From NCBI GenBank assembly GCA_047967505.1, contig CM106539.1: 64,000 nucleotides of DNA; one strand, written 5' to 3'. The position numbers and the translations under genes were made by a program. The stretch comes from Dipteris shenzhenensis (Eukaryota; Polypodiophyta; Polypodiopsida; Gleicheniales). This document shows positions 10,301 through 21,939 of the stretch, in pieces; positions within the stretch are counted from its first letter, which is position 1, and the number at the start of each line of letters is the position of its first letter. The notes under the pieces are model-generated. The model was given only the letters and a program-made list of their open reading frames with translations. It did no database searches and was not told the origin of the DNA.

Positions 10301-10566
10301 ATACAGAAAGTGAGATTTTGGTGTACATCATTGCTTTCCAAACATTGCCCATGATTACCAAAGCACATAATTTTAACAAAAACATCAATGCTTTTTTGCA
10401 AGCCCACATATACAAGAATTAAGTGAAACACCTATTTCATTAATTTTGGACTAGTGCATTGTCCAAATTCATTTTGCGAGATAATTTTGGATAAAGCATT
10501 TCAAAAAAAGAGGCTCTTATAAAACAAACTTTGAGTCAAAAAGTAAGATTTTAAAAAAGCAAATTA

Positions 10567-11322
10567 TTCTAGGATAACTGCAGTGGATCGACCTTGATCT
10601 TCTTCAAATTTTTTTAATTCCCGTGCACTCAAGGCTTGTGTTTCATCATCCTTAGTTACATCCACCATTTCTTGCTCTAGAAGTTTGCGCTCATGTTCTA
10701 CACGTTTGTGATAGTGTGCCTATTCTTCTTGTCCCTGCATCGAAGTCTGAGCTTTTTGATCTCCTTCATGTGAAGATCCTTGAATATGAGGAGCATATTC
10801 TGCATCTTGAAAGTACTCAAACATTATCTTTGCATGCATCCTTTTTGCCACCACACTAGGAAATTGCTCCCGAGTATATGAAAGAGTCTCCAATGCACTT
10901 TGCATCTCTGGAAACTTTGATGGTTGAGGAGGAGACATCACAAAGTTCTTTGAGTCTCTCCTTGACACAAAAATGTGGATACCGCCAACTTCAGGAACTG
11001 AACTCTTTGAAAAAATATCCACAAAGATCTCTTTTGGCTCTATCATTATGCCTACCACAAGGTTTGAAGTCATATCTTTTTTGAAGAAAGTCCATGGATC
11101 TTCAACACCATTGAACTCCCTCTTTGACATAAGTAGAAAGAGTCTCTCTTATTTTGGATGAAGAAACCAAGCTCTTCTACCCATGTGATATCGAGTCCAC
11201 CTATAAAAGCCATTGGGGCTATATTCCTTTCCTTTGAAATTCAAAGTGACATCAGAAACCCATTCTCTGATCTCAGAGTCATTTAGGATAGCCACCACAT
11301 TAGTTGATTGCTCCATAATCCT
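10567..11322 (-). pseudogene. Unrecognised protein gene with two in-frame stops
   Basis: On the minus strand an AG acceptor-like TTTTCTTGTAG precedes a frame beginning MEQSTNVVAILNDSEIREW near 11316. It reads through TAA near 11150, then MSKREFNGVEDPWTFFKKD... to TAG near 10720, and continues (AHYHKRVEHERKLLEQEM...) to about 10567. The three parts share one frame, so two nonsense codons interrupt what was about 245 codons. The last part is charged and probably helical; the middle has alternating hydrophobic strands (IMIEPKEIFVDIFSKS). I do not recognise a family. The acceptor hints at upstream exons. Confidence 0.5.
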
Positions 11323-11382
11323 ACAAGAAAAGATAATGAAGAATTTAGATACATACAAGTAAAGTACAATATACAACCCTTG

Positions 11383-11890
11383 ATACAATAAATGTGGGAA
11401 ATATCCCAAAAGGCTTTACAAGGCTTCATATGGCAATAAATGTGGAAAATAGCCTAGAAGGCTTTACAAGAATTAAAATTTTGTACAAATGTAAAAAAAT
11501 TAGACAATAAAGCTTTACAGTAATATAAAATGTCGTCTAGTGATAAAGCTTCAATCTTCATGAAGACATGTAATCTATCCATCCATTGATTTGCCCTCTA
11601 GTCATAAAGCTTCAATCTTTGTGATGACATGTAATCTTTCCATCCATTGATATCTGTGCACTGATACCCAACTGATGCAATCTACCCACTAAAAACTGTT
11701 CCACTGATATCCACTTATGCAGCCCACATGATATCCACTTCTACAAGGGTTTTTATGACAATAAAGAAGCTTAAATATTTATACAAATGCAATAAAAATA
11801 ACCAATAATCATCAAGCTCCAATATGTCCCATGACATGTAATCTGTCCACTGATATCTGCTCATGCAATCTGCCCACTGATAAACTTCTT
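11383..11890. repeat. Degenerate tandem repeats (~48 and ~60 bp)
   Basis: 'aataaatgtgg(g/a)aaatatccYaRaaggctttacaag' occurs twice (near 11386 and 11434). 'cttcaatctt..atgaYgacatgtaatctNtccatccattgat' occurs near 11549 and 11609, with a weaker copy near 11817 followed by repeated 'tgatatccactt' and 'caatctgcccactgata'. Confidence 0.7.
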
Positions 11891-12177
11891 GGTAAATGGT
11901 AAAAGTTCTTATTTAATAGCATGTTATGAGCGTTAAACCACATGTGAGTGAAGGGACTAACAATGATTAGGAACTAGTTAGAAAAATTTGAGCATGGCTT
12001 CGATTGGCAACTTGGAGAATTGTCTCTCCTCTAAGGCAATCTAATCTATGCTAAACTATGCTAAACCAACCGTCGAAGCGAAGAAAAGCAATAAATAATT
12101 TCTTTTTCTGTGTTCATTTTAATGTGCTGGGGTTTAAGAGGCTTAAATATGCAAAAGAAGGGGTTTTGATATAGAGG

Positions 12178-12510
12178 CTAAACCTGCATGTGAGATAAAT
12201 GAAGAACCAAAGTATCCCATGCCTCCTTTGGCATACTTGCATCCTGAATATGCATAATCATAGAATCTGAAACACTAATAGACAGCAAGTACATAACTTT
12301 TCTGGCTCTCTCATGCCATCCTTTAAATGCCTGCATTTCCTGTTGATTGGGAACATTAGGAAGAACTAGTTCTTCTTCATTTCCTGTAAAGAACTCCCAA
12401 TAGCCTTTTCCCATAAGGAAATTCGTCATTCTAAACTTCCATGCTTGGAAGTTGTTCTTGTCAAGCTTTTCAGTGACAATATGTGAAAGAGAATCAGATG
12501 CTTTCTTCAT
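12178..12510 (-). pseudogene. Ty1/copia Gag fragment (UBN2-type)
   Basis: A 110-codon frame starting MKKASDSLSHIVTEKLDKNNFQAWKF. The NNFQAWKFRMTNFLMGKGYWEF and KEAWDTLVLHL segments match the N-terminal and early UBN2 part of plant copia Gag polyproteins, which form the cytoplasmic virus-like particle. The frame stops soon after the 'W(D/E)TL' region, so the rest of Gag, the zinc knuckle and all of pol are absent. No PBS or LTR was found nearby: a truncated relic. Comparable residues occur in the gag-only element at 38458. Confidence 0.8.
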
Positions 12511-12529
12511 AGGTGCATGGTATTATACA

Positions 12530-14930
12530 TTTTATTAGTCTCAACAATCCTTTGGTCGAGCACCATTGTGAGGCATGCGGCGGTGCCCACATGAGTTGGG
12601 ATCCTTTGCGGCCATATTTTTATAGTTGCAACAGTATCCAAAGTGTTTCCTAGGTGCCTTCCTTGAAGGGGTATGTGGTCTTATGTGATGCCACCCAGGT
12701 CACCATACAAGTCCATAGTCTTCATGTGGATGAGGTTTTGGAGCTTCATTGTCCATTCTTGGAATTCCACAGTAGGAGCATTGTTGTAACACTTTCCACA
12801 CTGCTCGAGAAGAGGCCTACTGGAGAATTCACTATCAACAACAGTTCTAGTTTTGTGACCTCATTTGCAAAGACCGCCTAGTTTGGGAGCTCTTTTCATG
12901 TACAGAGCCCTGTGGATACTTCATCAGTTTTCACCCACTTTCTTTTACTATGCTTGCTGCTATGACTGCTTCCTAGTACTTGTCTTCTTGTTTTTGTACA
13001 AATACTTACCCTTTCGAGTGCAATCTATAGCTTCAACCAATCCAATAAGGTTTCTTGGATTGTCAATACTCCAACCAATAAAAAACTATGTACAAATCTT
13101 ATGTGGTGCATTAAGGTATGTTTCAAACCCGGCCACTAGCAAAACGGTGGACGATGTGCTGCCCAATGAGAGGGAACGTCGGGGGTTAGTTTATTTCACA
13201 TTTGTCCGCCCTTACAAAAAATTATTTTGATGTGTCATCCTAGTCACAGATGGGTGTATACTTTTTTTCAGGCGGCATCCTTGTGGTGCCGAAGAGCGCG
13301 CTTGGGTATGTCTGACCAATCCGCATGTGTGCTAGGACTTGTGAACCTGGGACCCACTAGTTTTGGGATGTCAGCTCTACCAAGCAGCCAACTCCTTGTT
13401 GGTGTAATAATAGTATATCATTAAATATTTAAACAAGAGTCATTCGTCCTCTTGTGAAAGGGGCCATGGAAGGCCTCTTCAGATCTTTGTGGACACTCAT
13501 TTTTGGGGCTTCCCCTATCTGTAGATGGGTGTGAAATTGCCCTAAGTTTCTATTTTAATTATTTTTAGACATGTTGTTTTCACATCCAAATGTCCAAGCC
13601 TTTTGGCTAGCTGACCACCTTTCATCTCCTTTCTTTTACCCTGTGCACTGCAATGACTCTACTACAGTGCTCAAGTTCTAAGCCTTATAAACAACCTTTG
13701 CCTTGCAAGTGAAAGCTGCAATTGAATCAACCCAGTGAGGGGTTACCAACAGTAAAACTACTTCATTGTACGAAAAAACTACATGCAAATGCTATGTGCA
13801 AATGGTATGCAAAAAAATACCTTCCTTTTTGTAGTGTGTTTGAGCATGATACATTCAAGGTGATATACACTCTCCTCCCTTGTCTTCTCTTCCTATCCCT
13901 TTCTTTCTTTGTCTTCGTGTCTCCATGCCTCCCATTTCAGTAGTCTTTGATTCATTCTCGATTACTTTTGAAAAGAGCAAAATGCAAAGTTTTTTTAGTA
14001 AATTATATCTCCAAAATATAAGAACATTTGGCAAGACATAGACACTTGCTTGTTCATAACATAAGGCAAAAACAAACCTGCCTTTACAATGGATTTGATT
14101 ATTCAGTTGAGCTCATACAATGTCAACTGGAACAAAGAGTTCGAAAATGGAAACCCAAACAATATCGACTTAATTTCTTGTTTGGTATCACTCTATCCCT
14201 CATACGCTTGCAACACCATGTTTGACATACTCCGACAAAATCCTGGGGCACCAACTCAATATGTAATATGTTACTACCCTCGTCCAAAATCTAGGGTATG
14301 GGGGGACAAGGTCCATATAGAATATGCATGGATTTCCTAGAAACCTTTCAAATATGCAAGGGAAAAGTATGAAAATATCATGTCCCCCCTCCCACAAAAT
14401 TTAAGGTATGTATCTTTAAAAATATTTAAGATTTGTACATATTTTTCATAATATGTGAGGCACCAGCAAGGGGGGAGGTGGGTCTTTTAGATGGGGGGGA
14501 GGTAAAGCAAAAAATACACTAAAATATGAAAACCCATCTTCTTTAAAACTAATGTATCTTTTTCATGTGTTACCTAAATTTCAAGGTGTAAAGACACATT
14601 TAAAGCTCTTTTAGTGTAGATTACAACCATGCTTATTTGAATAATTTATACTCATGGCATATTGTTAAATTCATCTCATACTCAAGATTTTGATAGGTAT
14701 TCTTACTAAAGGGAGTTGGCGCCCCACGGGGACATAATATTGTCGATAGTACTTCTGAGCATGAAGCCTCTAGTAAAATGAAAGGAGCAGAGACACATAC
14801 TCATGAAGTGGTAGCAACTAGTGACAATGTATTGTTTGCACTTACAAATTGTACTTCAAACTTTGCATCAAATTTTTCATCATTCTATTTCTATTCTCCT
14901 TTATGATGGCCACTCACTCATTCAAATGAT
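12530..14930. other. Non-coding stretch, no gene supported
   Basis: Several frames of 60-120 codons (for example 12865-13230 plus) exist but show no domain and have low-complexity, Phe/Leu-rich composition typical of chance frames. A poly-G-rich segment lies near 14290-14520. Confidence 0.5.
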
Positions 14931-14938
14931 GGAATTGG

Positions 14939-15202
14939 TTGGCACAAACCACAACCAAGCAAATTTTGCTAATAGATGAGCCAACTACCCCTGCCACAAT
15001 TATGCCACTCACAAGAAAACCAAAGAAAAGAACATACAACATTTGGACAAGAGATGAAGAGTCAAATTTGCTCTATCTTCTACAACAAAACAAGCATTCA
15101 ACAACAAGAACCATAGCTAGCCTTTACAAAGGAAAAAACCAAACAAGCAAGCACACTGCAGACACATTATGCAACAAAATCTATAAGCCAAGCTTCAGCT
15201 AA
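14939..15202 (+). CDS. SANT/Myb-like DNA-binding ORF beside a Helitron Rep (remnant)
   Basis: Open frame of 87 codons. Residues about 35-82 (IWTRDEESNLLYLLQQN..., RTIASLYKGKNQTSKHTADTLCNKIYK) have the pattern of a SANT/Myb helix bundle: Trp at the start of helix 1, an acidic DEE, an IA-x-LY-type second helix, and a basic final helix. A basic segment (RKPKKRTYN) precedes it. Myb/SANT domains bind DNA and accompany several transposase families. The frame ends 205 bp before the Rep frame and lies on the same strand, and coding-like sequence continues in other frames between them, so it may originally have been the N-terminus of the Rep protein. Assignment is by eye; no search was run. Confidence 0.4.
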   Translation: MAQTTTKQILLIDEPTTPATIMPLTRKPKKRTYNIWTRDEESNLLYLLQQNKHSTTRTIASLYKGKNQTSKHTADTLCNKIYKPSFS

Positions 15203-15379
15203 CATTGCAAATGAATTACAATGCATGATACAAACCGAACAAGTACCAGGACTCCATATCAATAGTACCCCTATTGAAGCAATTTGCGACAGTAATCCTA
15301 ACATAACCAGTACCTTGAAGAAAAAAAGAGATGACGAGAATGCACAAAGTAGATACTGTGCAAAATAAATGACACACCA

Positions 15380-17815
15380 GGTTTCACTTGCTTCAATTGT
15401 GGATGTTTGACTGTCAAATCAAAACTGAGGAAAATCAAGACGGACATAATAACCACAAATGAAGAACACAATGTAATGGTGCAAGGAGGTGAAGAAGTCC
15501 TTGTGTGCTCATTATACTATAGAAAAATTTGCTTGGTCAAAATACCCAGGTTTTCAAAGCAAAACATGTCAATGCCCACCCCTCTGAAAAAAACTTCCAC
15601 CCTCAATAGAATTGAGGAACGACTGATTTCTATAAGAATACCTTTCGCACAAATCAGTCAACTGACGTACGAAGGTGTCCACAGAAGTCTCATAAATGTA
15701 TTTGCTAATGTCAATAGAGCACAACAAGTTCTATATCAATTCATAACCAATACCACCACAATAGCAATTGCAATCAAATGTTGCTTACATTATGATCATA
15801 ACTACATAAGTGGGCTGGTGCGTCCCGCTTTGACAATGTGGGCCCTTCAAGAAATGCTCACAACTCCTCTTTACATTAAGAACAAAGTCAAAATCAATCA
15901 ACAATGGACCGAGCAACAACTTCACTGCATGGAAGAAGAATTCCAACAAATAGCAGAACATAAGAACAAATGCACTCCCCAGCCTGAAGTTGCAATAGAC
16001 ACCTTGGTGCATGGCATTTACACAAGCCAACAAGTTATTTACTTCAAAAACAAACCAATAGTCATAGCCCATTTTGAAGGCTTTTCTCCACTTAGACTTT
16101 TCAAAGATGAGGAGTGTGAAGATCTGGCATTCCCAACTCTAATTTTTGGACATGCTCGTGCCTATCACGTGCTAGCTCGAACAAGCTACCAGGACATAGT
16201 GAATGGGAACTTTGAAATGAGGACATGAGATTTGCATACTTAATTGAAAACTTTTTTTTCAAAACAATGAAGGTACTAGGATGATAGGTACTACACTCTG
16301 CTTGGGTTTGAATGCGTAAAGGCCAAATTCAAGGGCAAAGAATCGAGGCAAAAACAATAGCGCTAGACATGAACATCGAGCAGCAATTGCAATCAAAAAT
16401 AGGTTTTTGTGATTTCGTATGGTTAAGAACTTAGGCTGATTACAAAGAGCACCTAAAACACAATTTCTTGGCAATGGTTAGGCAATTGGGGCCAGGCTAC
16501 ATTCTTCATCACATTGTCCGCAAAAAACAGTGGGAGTCACTATTGCTGGTGCGATGCTTGGAAGAACTCAATGAACACACAAACTCACACAATGCAAGTG
16601 AAGCAAGCGACAACATACAAAATATGGTTAGATCAGACCCAATTACAATAGCGTAGTACTATGTGCACAAGTTCAGAGCTCTGAAGACATTGATACGTGA
16701 AGACAATATTGTTCTAGTGTTAGTAACATATTTTTTCTTCGTAAAAATAAAATTTCAAAATAGAGGCAGCCAGCATGATCATGGCTTGCTCTGGGTAGAT
16801 AGAGGGCCCATTTGTAATAATGCAGATGCTAAAACCATAGAAGAGTTCCTTGACAAATACATCACTATGGATAGCACACAACTTTAAACCAAACTCAGTG
16901 ATGTGCAAACCCACAAGAGCAAACAAACATGCAAGAAAAAGTGGAGACATTGCTGATTTGATTTTCCAAAGCCACCAATGCACCAAAAAACAATTTCGAG
17001 ACCACTGCTCAATGAAAATACCGTCGTCATGTACAAGAAAAACTTTGCAAAAATAGGAGAGGCACTATAAGATAAAACAACCACCACACTGAGTTTCGAC
17101 TCATTCCTCCAAAATATCTCCCTCTCTGAAAACATGTATGAGTTGGCACTAAGAAGCAACATCTCCCAACCAAAAATCTTCATGAAAAGAGATCCAAAAG
17201 ACATTTACACAAACAATTTCAATCCATCTTTCACAAGACTTTGGGGGGCAAACACTGACATACAATTTGTTTTGAACCCTCATGGTGCAGCATCTTATTG
17301 CACATCATACATAACCAAGATTTATAAAGAAACAAATAATGCCATAAAAAATGCAACCATACAAAATGCAACAGTGAATGAGCGTGTTTGAAAGGTTGGA
17401 AACACAATTTTAAATACTCAATAGATAAGTGCACAACAAGCTGTGTACTTGTGTCTTTCACTTCCCCTGACATGTGCAACAAGAGAATTTATTTACATAA
17501 ACACAAATCCGGCTGCATGGAACATTGCTACTGAAGAGATGCATGCAACTTGAATTTCTTCATCCGAGCAACACATACATCTTCTTTGATGACATTATCA
17601 CAAAATATACAAATAGAGAGGAAAACTTACGGCACATTTGCTTGGCTGTGTTTGCGAGCAATTACACAGTGAATCAAGGGTGCATCAAGAAAATGCAAAA
17701 ACAAAGAATAAAACATTTCAATAACTATAACAAAGTAAAAGAGCCAGAGAACCACTACAGAGAACTTTGTCTGCTCTACCTTCCATTTTCTTCACTAAAC
17801 ATGCTTTAAGTGACA
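15380..17815 (+). pseudogene. Helitron Rep protein remnant (copy A), frameshifted
   Basis: The 273-codon frame 15407-16228 carries the Helitron_like_N region (IEERLISIRIPFAQISQL, PLYIKNKVKINQQW, EDLAFPTLIFGHARAYHV). Other frames continue with AMVRQLGP and SDPITIA*YYVHKFRAL (16468-16700), then FQNRGSQHDHGLLWV near 16756-16800. Its HxH pair (H-D-H) is the metal-binding motif of HUH Rep nucleases. The C..CRFxFP-like block follows near 16930-16970, and SYCTSYITKIYKE near 17295-17333 matches the catalytic-tyrosine motif. 17525-17809 matches the Rep-helicase linker. In the family this enzyme nicks and joins single-stranded DNA during rolling-circle transposition. Many frameshifts and stops make it inactive. 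Confidence 0.8.
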
Positions 17816-17839
17816 CGTTCCTAACCTGGACATGTACAA

Positions 17840-18528
17840 AGAGAGCCAAGAAAAATTGAAACTTCTATTGTTCGAGTTTTGGCTTGATTCACATTTGCCA
17901 CTATATAAATTTTCCTTGCCACTAGATAGATGCATTATTACCTTCCATAGTCAATTGACTGTTGTCCTTGAAGTTGAGAATAAGCAACCTAAGAAATTCC
18001 AAACATTGAAATTCAAACACAATGCACCAAAACTTGGCTAAAGCTAGACTTATTGACTATAGCATAGTCACCTTTTGTGATGTACAAGCTCTTTGGCTTT
18101 TGGAATAGATTTCCCAGTAGATTATTTGAGCTTTGAATATCATGTTAGAGATATAGGGTAGCATACACCTCACTACTAGTACCGTGGAACAAGGTTTCCA
18201 TGGATTATACTAGCTCTTAGATTTCACTCACATCAATGTGCACGCAAGTAGAAATAGAGACACACAAATCTAGAACTGACACAAGAATATGGATGGCCAT
18301 AAGTATATACCATCTCCGCATAAGATGGACCACTCTACATACAAAATATCACTATTAGGTGCATGCGTAGGCAATACAGCAATGCAGTACCATTAGCCAA
18401 GTGCTTAGACAAAGTGAGCTCCAATTGATTGTTGATTGAGCTCCAAGTGACTGTTAATAAAGTGCTCATGTTTGCACGTCTCTCTCTTTGTTTCCACATT
18501 TGTTTGAAGTGCCTTTTTGTAGCTTAAT

Positions 18529-18530
<2 letters not shown>
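17840..18530. other. Flank of copy A, nothing clear
   Basis: One frame (17832-18041 plus, MYKESQEKLKLLLFEFWLD...) follows the Rep remnant directly and may be more of it, but I could not match it to copy C. The rest is unremarkable. Confidence 0.35.

Positions 18531-18531
<1 letters not shown>

Positions 18532-18594
<63 letters not shown>
18532..18594 (+). repeat. (GA)n microsatellite
   Basis: Uninterrupted GA dinucleotides for about 63 bp. Confidence 0.97.
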
Positions 18595-18597
<3 letters not shown>

Positions 18598-18603
18598 TGT
18601 CTA

Positions 18604-18856
18604 TTAACATCTGTAAAAGGCAAAAAATTGTCCAAAATCCATCATGAGAAATACACCCCATGGGAGGGAACTAGAGTTATCTAGCACACCTCCCCCCAAA
18701 AAAAATCATGAAAAAAAATATTAACCTTTGCAAAAGGCAAAAAACAGTCCAAAAAATATTAGCACCTCCAAAAGGCAAAAAATAGTCCAAAATCCATCAT
18801 GAGAAATACACCCCCATGGGAGGGAACTACGAGTATCTAGCACACCTCCAAAAAGA
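18604..18856. repeat. Duplicated ~100-bp unit with internal short repeats
   Basis: 'caaaaggcaaaaaa(t/c)agtccaaaa' occurs four times (near 18613, 18728, 18768 and variants). The longer block 'tccatcatgagaaatacaccccatgggagggaacta..agtatctagcacacctcc' occurs at 18635-18690 and 18792-18850. Confidence 0.8.
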
Positions 18857-19026
18857 AAACTGATGGAGTGATACACAAAATCCTAGAGTGAATAACATAG
18901 ACTCAGATAGACCTTTATAAGTCGGGAGTAAATCCTACCATGTCTAATGTTTGAGGTGTCATGTCATGTCATGACATGGCATGTCTAATGTTTGAGGTGT
19001 GTGATCTCTCCTCTATGTGAGCTTGA

Positions 19027-20406
19027 CTAGGATCCCATTGAGAGTCCTAAAGTCTTTGAACATATGAGAGACCTATCACACATGGGGCACCATTGTGGGC
19101 ATTGCATGATGATAAAAGCATCCTCCTTGATCTTGACCTCTTGTGTGCTGCATAGTGTGCAATGCCTTAGACCTCTATAATGACGTGTTGTTGTAATCTT
19201 GCATCTTGCCTCAATCAAATGATGTCCTAAGTTGACCCATGGTGATATGTACTACATAAGAAAGGTGGATTTGTAAGCAACTTGGCGCTTGGATATATCC
19301 ATCAGTAGCATCCAGAGGAAGGACATGTTGTTTGTAGAAGGCTATGCCCTATGGTTTCTTGTGGGTGCTATAGAGATTCCATGTCCTATGGATGTAGCCT
19401 ACTAAAGGTCAATTGTGTCTTATGGATCTCTTGGTACGTCAGGCACTAGAAGAGGGCATCTAGTGAGTACTGGTACAGTGGTCAGAGATGCTCCTTTCAA
19501 TTCAAACCACCTAGATGCTCATGCGTACTAGAACCTCTCATCCCCCTTGAATGTGAGCTGCATAGATGATCAAAGGGATCTCCATGGAAATCTATGCTGA
19601 CTTGCCAAACGATCTAACTTTTTCCAGGTAGGTGATGATCTAGAATGTTGTATTTGTGTAGGGATCTCATCAAAAACCCCGTTAGAAAGATATCATGTGG
19701 TGTGGACCTCTTTCCCTAGATCATGCTAGATGTCATCATCATTTGTAGTCTTTTAAACTTGCCCCCTCAATCCCCCTAATATCTATGGCCTAAAAGGCCC
19801 TTTCATACATGGCGACTGGTCTACAGATGCACTTGTTCAAATCCTAATACTTGAATTTTTACTACATTCTTATTTGCAAATGGTATTATTTGATTAGAGG
19901 GTCAAAGAGAAGGGACTTGTTGTTCACATGTTGGATGTGTGCTTGTGCTGAGAATTGTCTTTCTAGACTTGACAACTTACAAGGAAGCATGCACTAGTTA
20001 ATTGTTCCTTTACTATTGATATCATGGTAAATTTAGGGCTTGTGAAGGCGTGCCTTAAGTATACATATGATCTGACTATCTCAACCATCTTCCATGCAAG
20101 GGTGAAGGCCTCCTGTTGAAGCTGAAGGTCGTAACCTTTGTTTTACTTAGATTGACCTTCACATCTTGGCTCTTGCAAATGGCCTACAAGGGTATAAGGT
20201 TCCTGTGTAGTTCCCCACACTTTGTCTAAGATCATCACTAGATTGTTTGCATAAAGCAAAATGGGTATGATACATTGTGCCTGAGTTGGCCTTCGATCTG
20301 TTAGTGTGTCTAAAAAGGACGCTATCTCATCTATGTATAGGCCAAATAGGGTGGGAGAGAGGATTAAGTCCGAAGCTTGTGATATGGGGCTTGACATGTA
20401 GGGCAT
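19027..20406 (-). pseudogene. LINE (non-LTR retrotransposon) remnant: RT core to C-terminus
   Basis: On the minus strand 20406-20143 encodes LILSPTLFGLYIDEIASFL and, after about 26 residues, PILLYANNLVMIL. This is the LINE reverse-transcriptase segment in which YADD is the catalytic box; here it reads YANN, so both active aspartates are lost. Further along, 19218-19027 encodes RHYRGLRHCTLCSTQEVKIKEDAFIIMQCPQW, matching the C-terminal CxxC...H/CP zinc-like region of plant LINEs. The interval between has coding-like phrases in shifting frames. The enzyme would reverse-transcribe its own RNA at a nicked target. The endonuclease and first ORF are absent: dead and 5'-truncated. Confidence 0.75.
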
Positions 20407-20784
20407 TGATTTATAACCTCTTTCAATATGAACTCATCAGTTACAAGTGCATGAACAACCACTCACATATCAACAATAAGAAAACACCAAAGGTTTCCAA
20501 TAGATCTGCTTTAGGGCTATCCTAATGACATAGAAAATAGACAAATAGATAGTTTAGTTGACTAATATTGGGTGAAGAAGATGGCACCCTAGAACAATTA
20601 CTAGGCTATAGCCATGCCAAAGATGCCAAATTGTCTTTCCTTCTTTGCATGAGAGCCATGAATATTGCAATTAGTCATGCTACCATTGACTCATACCTTT
20701 TCACACCTCATAGAACCATGATACTAGACCTTGTAAAATGTGTTAAGTTTTAAATAATAGAATCTATGAAATTTATGGGTCACG

Positions 20785-21070
20785 TGCACAAGTCTGTGTG
20801 TGTGTACATGCACATGCATGCACCCGTGTGTGCACGTGCATGCACATGTGCACATGTGCCTATGCATGCATGCCCATGTGCACATAAGTGTGCATGCTTG
20901 TGTGTGTGCATGCATGCATAAGCGTATTCTTGTGTATGTGCGGGTGTGCACGCATGCATGTGCATGTGTGTGCGTGTTTGCATATGCATGCACCTATGCA
21001 CGAATATGTGTGTGTGTGTGTGCGCACATTTGCATGCATGTGCACATGCATATGTACTTGCACCTGTCTT
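20785..21070. repeat. Long alternating purine-pyrimidine (TG/CATG) tract
   Basis: About 280 bp almost wholly of TG, CA, TGCA and CATG steps (for example TGTGTGTGTGTACATGCACA), with rare breaks. Every reading frame therefore encodes Cys/His/Met/Val repeats, which explains the spurious open frames on both strands. Confidence 0.9.
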
Positions 21071-21073
21071 CAT

Positions 21074-21075
<2 letters not shown>

Positions 21076-21119
<44 letters not shown>
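21076..21119 (+). repeat. (GA)n microsatellite
   Basis: GA dinucleotides for about 44 bp, directly following the TG-rich tract. Confidence 0.97.
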
Positions 21120-21122
<3 letters not shown>

Positions 21123-21474
21123 ACATCCACGGGAGGCCTCACGGGCCTATGGGACAAAGTACACACCTATGGGACAAGGTACACAGAAAAGCAAACTCAT
21201 ACAAGCCTCAGTCGGCTAAAGCAAAGGGTATGCTAAGACCCTTGCTGAGTACTAATCTATGCTAATAGAATCATAATCATAGAAAAAAAGTCAACTACAA
21301 GTGCAAAATGGGCCATATCAATCAATCTATCTAGGTGCTGGGATGAAACTGAAGCCTGGTACATTGATGGCTCTTTGGTGAACTACGAAGATGTCTCGTA
21401 TCTACGTCTGTCAAGCTGGCTTACTCCGCACCACATGGTCTTACCCTCTAGGTTGGGGAGAGGTTGGGGGTGGG

Positions 21475-21475
<1 letters not shown>

Positions 21476-21507
<32 letters not shown>

Positions 21508-21592
21508 AATATTGATTAGTAAATGTATCTCACACACATAGACACTTATTTCTTTACACACACACACACACTCACTCACACTCACACTCAAA
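21476..21592. repeat. (CA)n microsatellites, two blocks
   Basis: CA runs at 21476-21505 and 21556-21572, the second continuing as CACT repeats. Confidence 0.95.
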
Positions 21593-21939
21593 TAAGCATT
21601 CATGTATTGGAACATCTGTAATTGTAGTGATGTATTTGTTTATGAATTTTAGGGCAGTTCCAAAAGCGTATGAATACTTTTGTGGTGTTATGTAGTCATC
21701 TACTATGTGGGCTCGTTTTCTTTTTCCTATTATCAATTCTGTTTGTAAAGCAAGGTTTCTGTTTGTTGTAACTATTAATGTTTAAAAATTTATATCTTGT
21801 AGTGTTAGCACATATTGTTATTGTTGGATTTTTTTTGTTCAAGATCTGAATTACATTCTTTGTGGAGTTTCAATAATATGGTGCAATGTGCAAACCATGT
21901 CTCCTATCCAACGAGTATTCTTTTGTTTTTTTGCAAAGA

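Larger units (their letters stand above)
14939..17840 (+). mobile_element. Helitron (Helentron-like) remnant, copy A
   Basis: Contains in order a possible SANT/Myb-like ORF (14939-15202), the Helitron_like_N region, the HxH Rep motif, the catalytic-tyrosine region and the linker before the helicase. The order and the phrases match copy C (32720-36390 minus), for example FDDIITKY and YRELCLLYLPF. The helicase and endonuclease are missing downstream. Ends were not resolved: Helitrons have no target duplication and I found no decisive terminal hairpin. Confidence 0.75.

Noticed and set aside
18939-18999. Duplicated CATGTCTAATGTTTGAGGTG flanking CATGTCATGACATG
   Set aside because: A small local duplication around a short palindrome; no further structure or copies nearby to suggest an element.
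20780-21265. Overlapping Cys/His/Met-rich frames on both strands, like metallothionein-type repeats
   Set aside because: All derive from the TG/CATG simple repeat; every frame is open because the repeat lacks stop codons.
18539-21600. CRISPR-like array
   Set aside because: Repeats here are microsatellites or degenerate duplications without unique equal-length spacers, and the DNA is eukaryotic.
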